Positions 1-7,273 of a stretch of DNA of 64,000 nucleotides are shown piece by piece. The notes below the pieces were generated by a model. It made no database searches, had not been told where the DNA came from, and saw nothing but the letters and a program-made list of their open reading frames with translations. This DNA comes from Selenomonadales bacterium. Lineage in GTDB: Bacteria > Bacillota > Negativicutes > Selenomonadales > Selenomonadaceae. Position 1 is the stretch's first letter; each line of letters begins with the position of its first letter. The stretch lies in NCBI GenBank assembly GCA_900769615.1, contig CAAGHH010000025.1, positions 154,754-218,753 on the forward strand, written 5' to 3'. Position numbers and translations under genes: made by a program.

Positions 1-191
1 ATTTCTTCGGTGAAATCCATTAAAGTTTTATGAGGAACGTTTATTTTATGCGTCGTGCTAAGATAGTCTTCCACGAGCTTTTTGCCTTCAGCATTATCAA
101 GATTTACCGTAGCCTTATGGGAAGCTGCGTCAAAATCAATCCAGCCGAGAGCTTTTTCGTAGCTTATTGCTACACTGAATGTATTTGCCAT
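1..191 (-). CDS. Unknown protein, N-terminal part only
   Basis: The reading frame starts with ATG at 191-189 on the minus strand, behind a good AAGGAG site six bases upstream, and runs off the left edge of the window after 63 codons. The visible N-terminus begins MANTFSVAISYEKALGWIDF and has no signal peptide or membrane segment, so it looks like a soluble cytoplasmic protein. I do not recognise the family. The start codon and Shine-Dalgarno make it a real gene, and an overlapping plus-strand frame at 30-257 is a shadow of it. Confidence 0.6.
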   Translation of the reverse strand, partial: MANTFSVAISYEKALGWIDFDAASHKATVNLDNAEGKKLVEDYLSTTHKINVPHKTLMDFTEE

Positions 192-322
192 TTAAAGATC
201 TCCTTTTTGAAAAGCTTATGTGTTAATTATAAGGCATTTATGACCGGAAGAAAATAGTTTTTTCTTGTTTGTTCAATTGCTTTGTATTGTCAAGTCTTGC
301 ATGGGTATTTTTTTTATGCTAT

Positions 323-328
323 TATACT
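323..328 (+). promoter_or_regulatory. Putative -10 box ahead of the 6S-like RNA
   Basis: TATACT lies about seven to ten bases before the predicted 5' end of the structured RNA. No good -35 hexamer sits at 16-18 bases, so this is a weak call based on position. Confidence 0.35.
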
Positions 329-335
329 TACTAAA

Positions 336-553
336 GAAGGATAAGCCTGAGATGTGCGCGGGCTTTAATAATGTCTAACCTACATTTTTTCTAGGGAGCT
401 CGATTTGATTCTAGCAGCTGTTCGCAATAGCGAAAACAAAAACTAGACTTAGGGCACCCACCTGCGATTAGCAGGTTTTAGGCATATAAAGCGAACGGCA
501 TTTTGGACCCCTGCTTTGAAAAGGGATTGCTGCTAAGGCTGGCAGTCCCTTTT
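336..553 (+). ncRNA. ssrS: Probable 6S RNA (ssrS)
   Basis: A 417-base gap without a protein gene holds a structured, terminator-ended transcript. The block GGGCACCCACCTGC with a pairing GCAGGT shortly downstream, the preceding CCTACATTTTTTCTAGGGAGC stretch and the AAAGCGAACGGCATTTTGG segment resemble firmicute 6S RNAs, which bind the housekeeping RNA polymerase holoenzyme and mimic an open promoter. A -10-like TATACT sits just upstream and a strong intrinsic terminator closes the unit. Both ends are estimates. The family call is from remembered sequence character, not a covariance search; another small RNA is possible. Confidence 0.55.
519..553 (+). terminator. Intrinsic terminator of the 6S-like RNA
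   Basis: AAAAGGGATTGC pairs with GCAGTCCCTTTT (one G-U pair) around an 11-base loop, and the 3' arm ends in a T run. Confidence 0.65.
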
Positions 554-608
554 CGTGTACACAAAATAAAAGATACAGTAAAATACAATCAGGATAAGCA
601 GCTTCAAT

Positions 609-845
609 TTAGTGAAGTTCGCGTCTAAGCGAAAAAGCAATTTCGTTAATATGCGTAACCTTTGGTTGTGGCTGTTTGTCAACAATTTCGATATTGTCGA
701 GCATTCCTTTTAATTGGGCTTTGATATTGTCTAAATATTCTCGGCGCAATTTATTTTGTTCGATTTTTTCGGCGTCCGTCAAGCCCGTTGAACGTTGCTT
801 GCGGGAAAGCTCGTTTATGCGAGCAATTAATTCAGGTGTAATCAT
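609..845 (-). CDS. DUF896 (YnzC/UPF0291) family protein
   Basis: This 78-residue protein begins MITPELIARINELSRKQRS and continues with GLTDAEKIEQNKLRREYLD, which is the conserved core of the DUF896 family: a short two-helix hairpin rich in charged residues. Members are small cytoplasmic proteins of Firmicutes; Bacillus YnzC lies in an SOS-regulated operon, but the function is unsettled. Length matches the family. The ATG at 845-843 has a GAGG site seven to eight bases upstream. The gene stands alone, convergent with the 6S-like RNA transcript, with no visible partner. Confidence 0.9.
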   Translation of the reverse strand: MITPELIARINELSRKQRSTGLTDAEKIEQNKLRREYLDNIKAQLKGMLDNIEIVDKQPQPKVTHINEIAFSLRRELH

Positions 846-963
846 AGTAATACCTCATGTTCTTTTCAATAATAATTACCGATGTATAGCTAAATATTAT
901 AGCGTTATTGGCTGATTATTGCTAGTAAAAAATGTAAAAGTTTAGATAGAGAAGAGGCTTTTT

Positions 964-1575
964 ATGGCAGTAACGCCCCCAACGCCACCAACCCCGCCGA
1001 CAGCACCCAAAGTGCCAGCAGTGACCCTTAATGATGGTGGCAGTGTTACCGATAGTACAGTTCCGGTGAGTGGCTATCAGTCAGCTGCTGATGCAGCTGA
1101 AAATCAGGCCAAGCAGGCAGTGGCTAGAGGCGATGGCAGTCTTACTAAGACAACGCAGGAAAAACCGGCAGCTAAAGCTGATAGTAAAACCCAGCTGGCA
1201 AAAGCAGATGCAGATAATAAAATAAATCAAAGTGATGATAAGGCGGTGCCATTAGCTGCTAGTGAAAATGATGCTGCTGATAATACGGGTACTTTGGTGC
1301 AGCAGCCTGAACCTATGGCAGGTTACAATCATACCACGATATACTGGTTATTTACAGTAATATCAATTTTATTTTTGGCTATAGTTGTTTGGCAGCTGAT
1401 AAAAAGAAAATTGACATCTAAAGCAGTTGACGCCAATCAGGTTCGCACTGATAGCAGTGATGATATTATAGAAAGCAGTGAGGCTTTTGTTGGTTTTACG
1501 GCGCAGGAAGCTTTAAAAGAACTAACCAAAGAACCGAAGGCTGATGATACCAAGCATTTTGAGGTGAGAATATAG
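964..1575 (+). CDS. Unknown single-pass membrane protein, Pro/Ala-rich N-terminus
   Basis: The 203-residue product opens with a PTPPTPPTPPTAP repeat, continues with about 100 low-complexity Ala/Asp/Lys-rich residues, has one membrane segment near residues 126-146 (IYWLFTVISILFLAIVVWQL) followed by KRK, and ends in a roughly 50-residue acidic tail. The positive residues after the helix suggest that the long N-terminus faces outward and the tail lies in the cytoplasm, although there is no cleavable signal peptide. An in-frame stop at 943-945 limits how far upstream translation could begin, and ATG at 964 follows a GAAGAGG site. I do not recognise a family. Confidence 0.6.
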   Translation: MAVTPPTPPTPPTAPKVPAVTLNDGGSVTDSTVPVSGYQSAADAAENQAKQAVARGDGSLTKTTQEKPAAKADSKTQLAKADADNKINQSDDKAVPLAASENDAADNTGTLVQQPEPMAGYNHTTIYWLFTVISILFLAIVVWQLIKRKLTSKAVDANQVRTDSSDDIIESSEAFVGFTAQEALKELTKEPKADDTKHFEVRI

Positions 1576-1597
1576 ATATTAACTTGCTCGTTTAAGT

Positions 1598-1626
1598 TTG
1601 ACAGAGAATTATTGCCTATATATAAT
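1598..1626 (+). promoter_or_regulatory. Consensus sigma-70/SigA promoter for serS
   Basis: TTGACA at 1598-1603 and TATAAT at 1621-1626 are both perfect consensus hexamers separated by exactly 17 bases. Transcription would begin near 1633, giving a leader of about 80 bases before serS. That leader is too short for a T-box. Confidence 0.85.
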
Positions 1627-1714
1627 ATAAAGATGTAAAGTTGACCGATTATGGATGCAAGCAATTAGCTATGGTTAGGCTAGGTGCGATGCTGAGATAT
1701 GGAGAGTGAGATTT

Positions 1715-2995
1715 GTGTTAGACATTAAATTTGTCCGTGAACATTTAGATGAAGTTCGTCAGATGCTCAAAAACCGCAATAATCCGTTGAATCTGGATGA
1801 TTTTGCTGAACTGGAGCAGAAACGTCGCAGTTTGTTGCAGGACACTGAAAATCTTAAAAGCCAGCGCAATGCGGTTTCCAAGGAAATCAGTGTCATGAAG
1901 AAAAATAAAGAAAATGCTGATGAGCGCATTAAAGAAATGCGTGAAGTTGGTGAAAAAATCTCTGCTTTGGATAAAGAACTTAAAGCAGTCGAGTTGCAGC
2001 TTCGTGACATCATGCTGCATATACCTAATATGCCTAAAGCTGATGTGCCAATTGGTAAGGATGATACTGAAAATCCTGAGGTTCGCAAGTGGGGTGAGCC
2101 GAAACATTTTGACTTTGAGCCTAAAGCACATTGGGATATCGGTGAGGATTTAGATATTCTCGATGCTGATCGTGCTGCTAAAGTAACTGGTGCCAGATTT
2201 ACTTTCTATAAAGGCTTGGGAGCAAGACTTGAGCGTGCCTGCATTAACTTTATGATGGATTTGCATGCCAACAAGCATGGTTATACGGAAATGCTGGCGC
2301 CATATATTGCTAATAAGGACAGTATGGTTGGAACTGGACAGCTGCCAAAATTCGCTGAGGATATGTTCAAGCTGGAGGGATTAGATTATTATTTGGTACC
2401 GACAGCTGAAGTACCGACGACAAATTATCATCGTGATGAAATTTTGGCTGGCGATAAGTTACCGGAATATTATAGCTGTTATACGGCTTGCTTCCGCGCT
2501 GAAGCAGGAAGCGCTGGTCGTGATACGCGCGGTCTTATCCGTCAGCATCAGTTCAATAAGGTTGAATTGATAAAATTTGTTAAGCCTGAAACCAGCTGGG
2601 ATGAACTTGAAAGCATGGTTGACGCAGCCGAAGATGTTTTGCGTCTGTTGGAATTGCCTTATCATGTAGTTCAGCTTTGCACTGGCGATATGAGCTTTAC
2701 TTCAGCTAAAACGTATGATATTGAAGTATGGTTCCCAGCTCAGAATAAATATCGGGAAATATCATCCTGTTCGAATTGCCTTGATTATCAGGCTCGTCGG
2801 GCTAATATAAAATTCCGTCGTGATACCAAATCAAAACCAGAATTTGTTCATACTTTGAATGGTTCTGGCTTAGCCGTTGGCCGCACCGTAGCAGCAATTT
2901 TGGAAAATTATCAGCAGCCTGATGGCTCGGTAGTAATTCCAAAAGCATTAGTTCCGTATATGGGCGGTGTCGAAGTAATAAAAAAACCAGAATAA
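1715..2995 (+). CDS. serS: Seryl-tRNA synthetase
   Basis: This cytoplasmic class II aminoacyl-tRNA synthetase charges tRNA-Ser with serine. The N-terminus (MLDIKFVREHLDEV) leads into the long antiparallel coiled-coil tRNA-binding arm (about residues 25-100). The catalytic core shows motif 2 (CFRAEAGSAGRDTRGLIRQH) and motif 3 (NGSGLAVGRTVAAILENYQ). I choose the GTG at 1715, giving 426 residues, because it lies ten bases after GGAG at 1701-1704 and gives the usual family N-terminus. The in-frame GTG at 1706 would sit directly on the ribosome binding site. It is driven by the consensus promoter at 1598-1626 and followed by a terminator, so it is probably monocistronic. Confidence 0.97.
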   Translation: MLDIKFVREHLDEVRQMLKNRNNPLNLDDFAELEQKRRSLLQDTENLKSQRNAVSKEISVMKKNKENADERIKEMREVGEKISALDKELKAVELQLRDIMLHIPNMPKADVPIGKDDTENPEVRKWGEPKHFDFEPKAHWDIGEDLDILDADRAAKVTGARFTFYKGLGARLERACINFMMDLHANKHGYTEMLAPYIANKDSMVGTGQLPKFAEDMFKLEGLDYYLVPTAEVPTTNYHRDEILAGDKLPEYYSCYTACFRAEAGSAGRDTRGLIRQHQFNKVELIKFVKPETSWDELESMVDAAEDVLRLLELPYHVVQLCTGDMSFTSAKTYDIEVWFPAQNKYREISSCSNCLDYQARRANIKFRRDTKSKPEFVHTLNGSGLAVGRTVAAILENYQQPDGSVVIPKALVPYMGGVEVIKKPE

Positions 2996-3012
2996 AAGTA
3001 TAGTTATAGCAG

Positions 3013-3038
3013 AGCCTCCCGTGCTGGGAGGCTTTTTT
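3013..3038 (+). terminator. Intrinsic terminator after serS
   Basis: GCCTCCC and GGGAGGC form a GC-rich stem with a short GTGCT loop, followed by a run of six T. Confidence 0.85.
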
Positions 3039-3058
3039 CATAAGGAGGAACAAAACGC

Positions 3059-3628
3059 ATGAAGGTAATTGTCGGGATTACAGGAGCTAGTGGCAGTATA
3101 TACGCCTGTCGTTTGTTAGAGGTATTAGCTAAAGCTGGGCATGAAACGCACGTTGTAGTAACAGCTAGTGGTCAGCGGGTACTAGACTATGAATGTAATA
3201 TGACCAACGCGAAACTTAGTGCTATGGTAACAAGATTATATGATAACGCGGATATTGGTGCAGCTATTGCTAGCGGTTCATTTAAGACTGACGCGATGGT
3301 AATAGTGCCGTGTTCGATGAAAACAGCCGGCTGTATAGCTAATGGGATAACGGATAATCTATTAACTAGAGCCGCTGATGTTATGCTAAAAGAGCAACGC
3401 AAACTCATAGTTGTGCCACGGGAAACACCGATGCATGCGATACATTTAGCTAATTTACTAAAACTTTCCCAAACAGGGGCGCAGATTATGCCGGCTTGTC
3501 CAGGGTTTTATCATTTGCCGCAAAATTTAGCCGAGCTTACTGATATGATGGTGGGGAAAATTTGCGATCAATTAGGGATTGAACATAATTTATTTGCGCG
3601 TTGGCAGGGCGAGGTAAGGAGTCAATAA
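3059..3628 (+). CDS. ubiX: Flavin prenyltransferase UbiX
   Basis: UbiX/Pad1 prenylates FMN with dimethylallyl phosphate to make the prenyl-FMN cofactor of UbiD-type decarboxylases. The 189-residue protein begins MKVIVGITGASGSIYACRLL, the flavin-binding fold of the family. It also shows the conserved segments VIVPCSMKTAGCIANGITDNL and VVPRETPMHAIHLANLLKL, and MPACPGFYHLP near the C-terminus. Length is standard. The ATG follows a strong AAGGAGG site. Its stop codon overlaps the rnhA start (TAATG), so the two genes are co-translated. No UbiD partner is visible in this window. Confidence 0.93.
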   Translation: MKVIVGITGASGSIYACRLLEVLAKAGHETHVVVTASGQRVLDYECNMTNAKLSAMVTRLYDNADIGAAIASGSFKTDAMVIVPCSMKTAGCIANGITDNLLTRAADVMLKEQRKLIVVPRETPMHAIHLANLLKLSQTGAQIMPACPGFYHLPQNLAELTDMMVGKICDQLGIEHNLFARWQGEVRSQ

Positions 3629-4275
3629 TGGGAAAAATTTATGCTGTAAAAAGAGGTCTAAAAACAGGTCTGTTTAATAGTTGGGACGAATGTAAAAAAC
3701 AGGTGACTGGAGTTAAAGGCGCAAGGTTTAAAGGCTTTACTGATGTTAATGAGGCTGAAAAGTGGCTGTTAGGAGAAGCTGCGTCCGGTCAGGAATTACC
3801 AAAATCTATTAATAACAGCTTTGATGATGCCGCAGATTATATTATTTACACTGATGGTTCCTGTTTAAAAAATCCAGCAGGACCTGGCGGCTGGGCAGCG
3901 GTTGTTATGGATCAAGTAAATGGTGAACTTACGGAATTACATTCTGGTGAACCTTCGACCACGAATAACCGGATGGAACTTACAGCGGCTATAGCAGCAC
4001 TTAATTTCATCCGGGATGGGGCTGTGGTCGATCTTTATACTGACAGCCAATATTTAAAAAACGCCTTTACCAAGCATTGGCTTGCTGGATGGAAGCGAAA
4101 TGGCTGGAAAACCGCTGCGGGAAGCGAGGTAAAAAATAAGGATTTATGGCAAAAATTAGATAAACTTTTTTCAGCCCATCAGGTGAGATTTTATTGGGTA
4201 AAAGGGCATGTCGGTATTGAACATAATGAACGTTGTGACGTATTAGCGAAAAGTGAAGCTATGAAATTTTGGTGA
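3628..4275 (+). CDS. rnhA: Ribonuclease HI with N-terminal viroplasmin-type domain
   Basis: The enzyme cleaves the RNA strand of RNA-DNA hybrids. The first about 50 residues (MGKIYAVKRGLKTGLFNSWD, ending near WLLG) are the viroplasmin/hybrid-binding domain seen in many RNase HI proteins. The catalytic domain shows the four acidic residues: D in IIYTDGSCLKNP, E in NNRMELTAAIAAL, D in DLYTDSQYL and D in NERCDVLA, plus the WVKGHVG loop. I start at ATG 3628, six bases after AAGGAG and overlapping the ubiX stop, giving 215 residues; a longer upstream start would run through ubiX. Confidence 0.95.
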   Translation: MGKIYAVKRGLKTGLFNSWDECKKQVTGVKGARFKGFTDVNEAEKWLLGEAASGQELPKSINNSFDDAADYIIYTDGSCLKNPAGPGGWAAVVMDQVNGELTELHSGEPSTTNNRMELTAAIAALNFIRDGAVVDLYTDSQYLKNAFTKHWLAGWKRNGWKTAAGSEVKNKDLWQKLDKLFSAHQVRFYWVKGHVGIEHNERCDVLAKSEAMKFW

Positions 4276-4283
4276 TACTTTAT

Positions 4284-4318
4284 AGCAAAATAGTAAACTA
4301 ATATTTACTATTTTGCTT
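4284..4318 (+). terminator. AT-rich hairpin after rnhA
   Basis: AGCAAAATAGTAAA pairs perfectly with TTTACTATTTTGCT around CTAATA. The stem is A-U rich and the T run lies inside the 3' arm, so it is a weak or bidirectional terminator at best. Confidence 0.5.
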
Positions 4319-4332
4319 GAACCTGCTACAAT
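4304..4332 (+). promoter_or_regulatory. Putative promoter of the mla operon
   Basis: TTTACT at 4304-4309 and TACAAT at 4327-4332 are 17 bases apart, and a TGC directly precedes the -10 box (extended -10). The -35 box lies in the 3' arm of the preceding hairpin. Confidence 0.5.
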
Positions 4333-4368
4333 CGAAAGGTAGAGCCTCAAGGAAGAAGGGATAAGTGT

Positions 4369-5139
4369 ATGCTGTTGAGGGCCTTGGAAACGATAGGTGC
4401 ATTTGTATTGCAACGCTTGGAAGATTTTGGCACGATAGTTATGCTGTATCGTGATACAATGCGGGAATTAGGTCATAGACCACGGTATAAATCAATACTA
4501 GAACAAATGGCACATTTAGGTGTGGATTCCTTGCTGATAGTTGGTTTGACACTCCTTTTTACCGGTGTGGTATTTACCTTGCAAACCGCAGATATCCTCA
4601 TTAGGTTCGGGGCGCAAGGCACTATAGGCGGGATTATTTCGATAGCTATAGGTCGTGAGTTAGGACCAGTTTTAGTTGGCGTAGTTTGCGCCGGTCGTGT
4701 TGGGGCAGCGATAACAGCTGAAGTTTCCACGATGAAAGTTACTGAACAAATTGATGCTTTGCGGGTTATGGCGGTAAATCCAGTAAATTATCTTATTGTA
4801 CCAAGGATGCTGGCCTGCATGATGGTAGTACCGATTTTGACAGTTTTTGGTGATGTTATTGGTGTGGCTGGTGGCTGGCTGGTAGCTGTTTATTATTCAG
4901 GTATTAGCTCATACACATATATGAATTCAATCCATACCTTTGTTACAGTATTTGATTTGACTGGTGGCATGATAAAAGCCATATTTTTTGGCAATGTGAT
5001 TGCAGTGCTGGGCTGCTATTATGGGCTACACAGTCCAGATGGGGCTGAAGGCGTCGGTAAAGCAACGACGAAAACGGTGGTCGCATCAATTATTGTTATT
5101 TTTATTTTAAATGCAGCATTGACCTTCATTTTATATTAA
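4369..5139 (+). CDS. mlaE: MlaE-type ABC permease for envelope phospholipid transport
   Basis: This is the inner-membrane permease of an MCE/Mla transporter that moves phospholipids between the inner and outer membranes. At 256 residues it has family length and shows five or so hydrophobic segments. Conserved stretches include GRELGPVLVGVVCAGRVGAA, ITAEVSTMKVTEQIDALRVM and VNPVNYLIVPRMLA. It is followed after 33 bases by mlaF and then by mlaD, the standard order. A candidate promoter lies just upstream, so this gene probably opens the envelope operon. Confidence 0.93.
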   Translation: MLLRALETIGAFVLQRLEDFGTIVMLYRDTMRELGHRPRYKSILEQMAHLGVDSLLIVGLTLLFTGVVFTLQTADILIRFGAQGTIGGIISIAIGRELGPVLVGVVCAGRVGAAITAEVSTMKVTEQIDALRVMAVNPVNYLIVPRMLACMMVVPILTVFGDVIGVAGGWLVAVYYSGISSYTYMNSIHTFVTVFDLTGGMIKAIFFGNVIAVLGCYYGLHSPDGAEGVGKATTKTVVASIIVIFILNAALTFILY

Positions 5140-5172
5140 TAAAAGGTTATTATACTAGTAATGAGGAGAAGC

Positions 5173-5916
5173 ATGATTAGACTTAAAGCGGTGTGCAAGT
5201 CGTTTGGTGATAAAGAAGCCTTGCATAATATTAATTTAACAATTGCTGATGGTGAAACATTGGTTATTATTGGTGGCTCGGGGTCTGGAAAAAGCACTTT
5301 GCTGCGCTTGCTGATAGGTCTTATTCGTCCAACTTCCGGGGAAATTTGGTTTGGTAAAACGGATATTTCGCAAATATCTGAAAAAGAACTTGATAAATTT
5401 CGTTTGCATATGGGTATGGTCTTTCAATACTCGGCCCTGTTTGATTCGATGACTGTAGGTGACAATGTTGCCTTTGGTTTGCGGGAGCATACTAATAAAT
5501 CAGAGGCTGAAATAAAGGCAATTGTTGCGGATAAACTAAGGCTGGTAGGACTAGCTAATGTAGCTGACCTTATGCCAAATGAACTTTCAGGTGGTATGAA
5601 AAAAAGAGTTAGTCTGGCTAGAGCAATAGCATTTAATCCACAGATAATTTTCTATGATGAGCCAAGTTCAGGACTAGATCCAATTATGACAAGTAAAATA
5701 GATGAGCTTATAATGGACATGAAGGCTAAGCTCAGGGTGACATCCGTGGTAGTTACTCATGATATGGCGAGTGCCTGTCGTATAGCTGATCGAATAGCTA
5801 TGATTTATGATGGTGAGCTTATTGCGGTTGATACAGTCGAAACGTTTAAAGCTAGCAAAGATGCCAGAATTCAGGCGTTTTTCCATACGTTTATTACTAA
5901 GGGGGGCGATAATTAA
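5173..5916 (+). CDS. mlaF: MlaF-type ABC ATPase
   Basis: This ATP-binding subunit powers the MlaE permease. Visible motifs are Walker A GGSGSGKST, Q-loop MVFQYSALFDSMTV, signature LSGGMKKRVSLARA, Walker B IIFYDEPSSGLDP and the switch histidine in VVTHDM. I use ATG 5173 (247 residues) because GAGGAG lies about five bases upstream and the protein then starts MIRLKAVCKSFG; an ATG at 5161 would add only MRRS and lacks a site. The stop overlaps the mlaD start (TAATG). Confidence 0.94.
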   Translation: MIRLKAVCKSFGDKEALHNINLTIADGETLVIIGGSGSGKSTLLRLLIGLIRPTSGEIWFGKTDISQISEKELDKFRLHMGMVFQYSALFDSMTVGDNVAFGLREHTNKSEAEIKAIVADKLRLVGLANVADLMPNELSGGMKKRVSLARAIAFNPQIIFYDEPSSGLDPIMTSKIDELIMDMKAKLRVTSVVVTHDMASACRIADRIAMIYDGELIAVDTVETFKASKDARIQAFFHTFITKGGDN

Positions 5917-7202
5917 TGACGACAGAAGCAAAAGTCGGTGCTTTTACGTTGGCAGGGTTAGCGCTGCTAGCAGGGGTAATAATTATGCTTAGCGGGTTTA
6001 AATTAGGCGGCGATAAGGGGTATACTATATATGCTGGGTTTACGCAGGTAGTTGGCGTAGAACCACAGTCGACAGTCCGTTTGTCGGGAGTTCCGGTAGG
6101 CAAGGTGAAAAAAATTGATAATGATGGTCGTGGTGTAACTGTAACGCTTAATATTAACGATGGGGTCAAGATTCCTAAGGGCTCGCAAGCAGTTATTGGC
6201 TCTTCGGGAGTTATGGGCGACAAATTTATTAATATTTTGCCGGCAGATTCAGCAAGTGGCTGGCTTGAAGCTGGCGATTATTTGATAGGTCAGGATGAAG
6301 CTGGTATGGATGAGCTCTTTAGTGGTATGAGCAAGGTCATAAATCAGGTACAAGATTTGCTAGGCAGCATGAATGGCATTGTAGGTAATGCTGAATTCCA
6401 AGGTTCTATTATCCAGATGGCGATAAATATGCGCGAAGCAACAGCGCATATAAGTGGTATGATGGCAGCATTGGAAAATATGGCAGTAACCAATCAAGGA
6501 AATGTAAATCAGCTGCTAAGTAATGTCAATATGATGACGGCCAGCCTTAATCGTACAGCAGGAACTGTTGAAGTAATGATGAATAATTTGGCAACTGTGG
6601 GCGCAGATCCGCAGACAGCCGAAAATTTACGTTTGACGTTAGATAATATTACGGCCTCAAGTGAGAAAATAAGAGTCATAACTGAAGGCATTGCCAAAGT
6701 CGCCGGTGATGAAAAAACTATGGAAGATGCCAAAGCTGTTATTCATAATGCTCGGCAGCTTACCGAAAAAGCGGATAATTTAAAGCAAAAATTATCCGGA
6801 ATAAAAGTCAAAGCCAATACAGACGTTTTGTATAGTGGCGCAGGGCATGATTGGAGCACTAATTTTAATATCAACATAGGCAAGGAAAATGGTCCGTTTG
6901 CTGCTATGGGGGTAGATGATATTGGTGGCGATGATAAAGGCAATTTTCAAGTAGGTGACCGCTTTGGCAGTCTTGGTGCTAGAGCTGGAGTTATCTATGG
7001 CAAAGCTGGTTTTGGCTTAGATGCGTATGCTGGCGAAAAATTTATTTTTTCCGCTGATGCTTATGGGTTAAATGATCCAGCTTTGCGACTGCGGGCACAA
7101 TATCGCCTGGGAAATAATGATACTTGGCTTATGGGGCAGTGGAACGATGTTAATGATAGCAGCCGGCGCCTGTCTTATGTTGGTGTGCGACAGTCTTTTT
7201 AA
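5916..7202 (+). CDS. mlaD: MlaD-type MCE protein with C-terminal beta-barrel-like domain
   Basis: The 428-residue protein has an N-terminal membrane anchor (about residues 10-28), one MCE lipid-binding domain (about 36-114, with the FTQVVGVEPQSTVRLSGVPV start typical of the fold), a long helical stretch (about 130-300) and a C-terminal region of about 120 residues with alternating strands, ending in RLSYVGVRQSF. Classical proteobacterial MlaD is only about 180 residues. Established knowledge: in Veillonella parvula MlaD carries a C-terminal beta barrel and is proposed to bridge both membranes, replacing MlaA/MlaC. The layout here fits that architecture. The gene overlaps mlaF and precedes tolC. 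Confidence 0.9.
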   Translation: MTTEAKVGAFTLAGLALLAGVIIMLSGFKLGGDKGYTIYAGFTQVVGVEPQSTVRLSGVPVGKVKKIDNDGRGVTVTLNINDGVKIPKGSQAVIGSSGVMGDKFINILPADSASGWLEAGDYLIGQDEAGMDELFSGMSKVINQVQDLLGSMNGIVGNAEFQGSIIQMAINMREATAHISGMMAALENMAVTNQGNVNQLLSNVNMMTASLNRTAGTVEVMMNNLATVGADPQTAENLRLTLDNITASSEKIRVITEGIAKVAGDEKTMEDAKAVIHNARQLTEKADNLKQKLSGIKVKANTDVLYSGAGHDWSTNFNINIGKENGPFAAMGVDDIGGDDKGNFQVGDRFGSLGARAGVIYGKAGFGLDAYAGEKFIFSADAYGLNDPALRLRAQYRLGNNDTWLMGQWNDVNDSSRRLSYVGVRQSF

Positions 7203-7273
7203 AATGTGAATCAGCCATTTTAGTGGCTTGCATATAGATTAATACCTTTTTATATACGAGGGAGGATAAAATT

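Noticed and set aside
30..257. 75-codon plus-strand frame at the left edge
   Set aside because: It is antisense to the minus-strand gene starting at 191, which has a good ribosome site; this frame has none.
1576..1714. T-box riboswitch before serS
   Set aside because: The leader from the consensus promoter is only about 80 bases, without the T-box sequence or an antiterminator/terminator pair.
3601..3627. Upstream start for ribonuclease HI
   Set aside because: It would run through the end of ubiX, and the ATG at 3628 has an ideally spaced AAGGAG.
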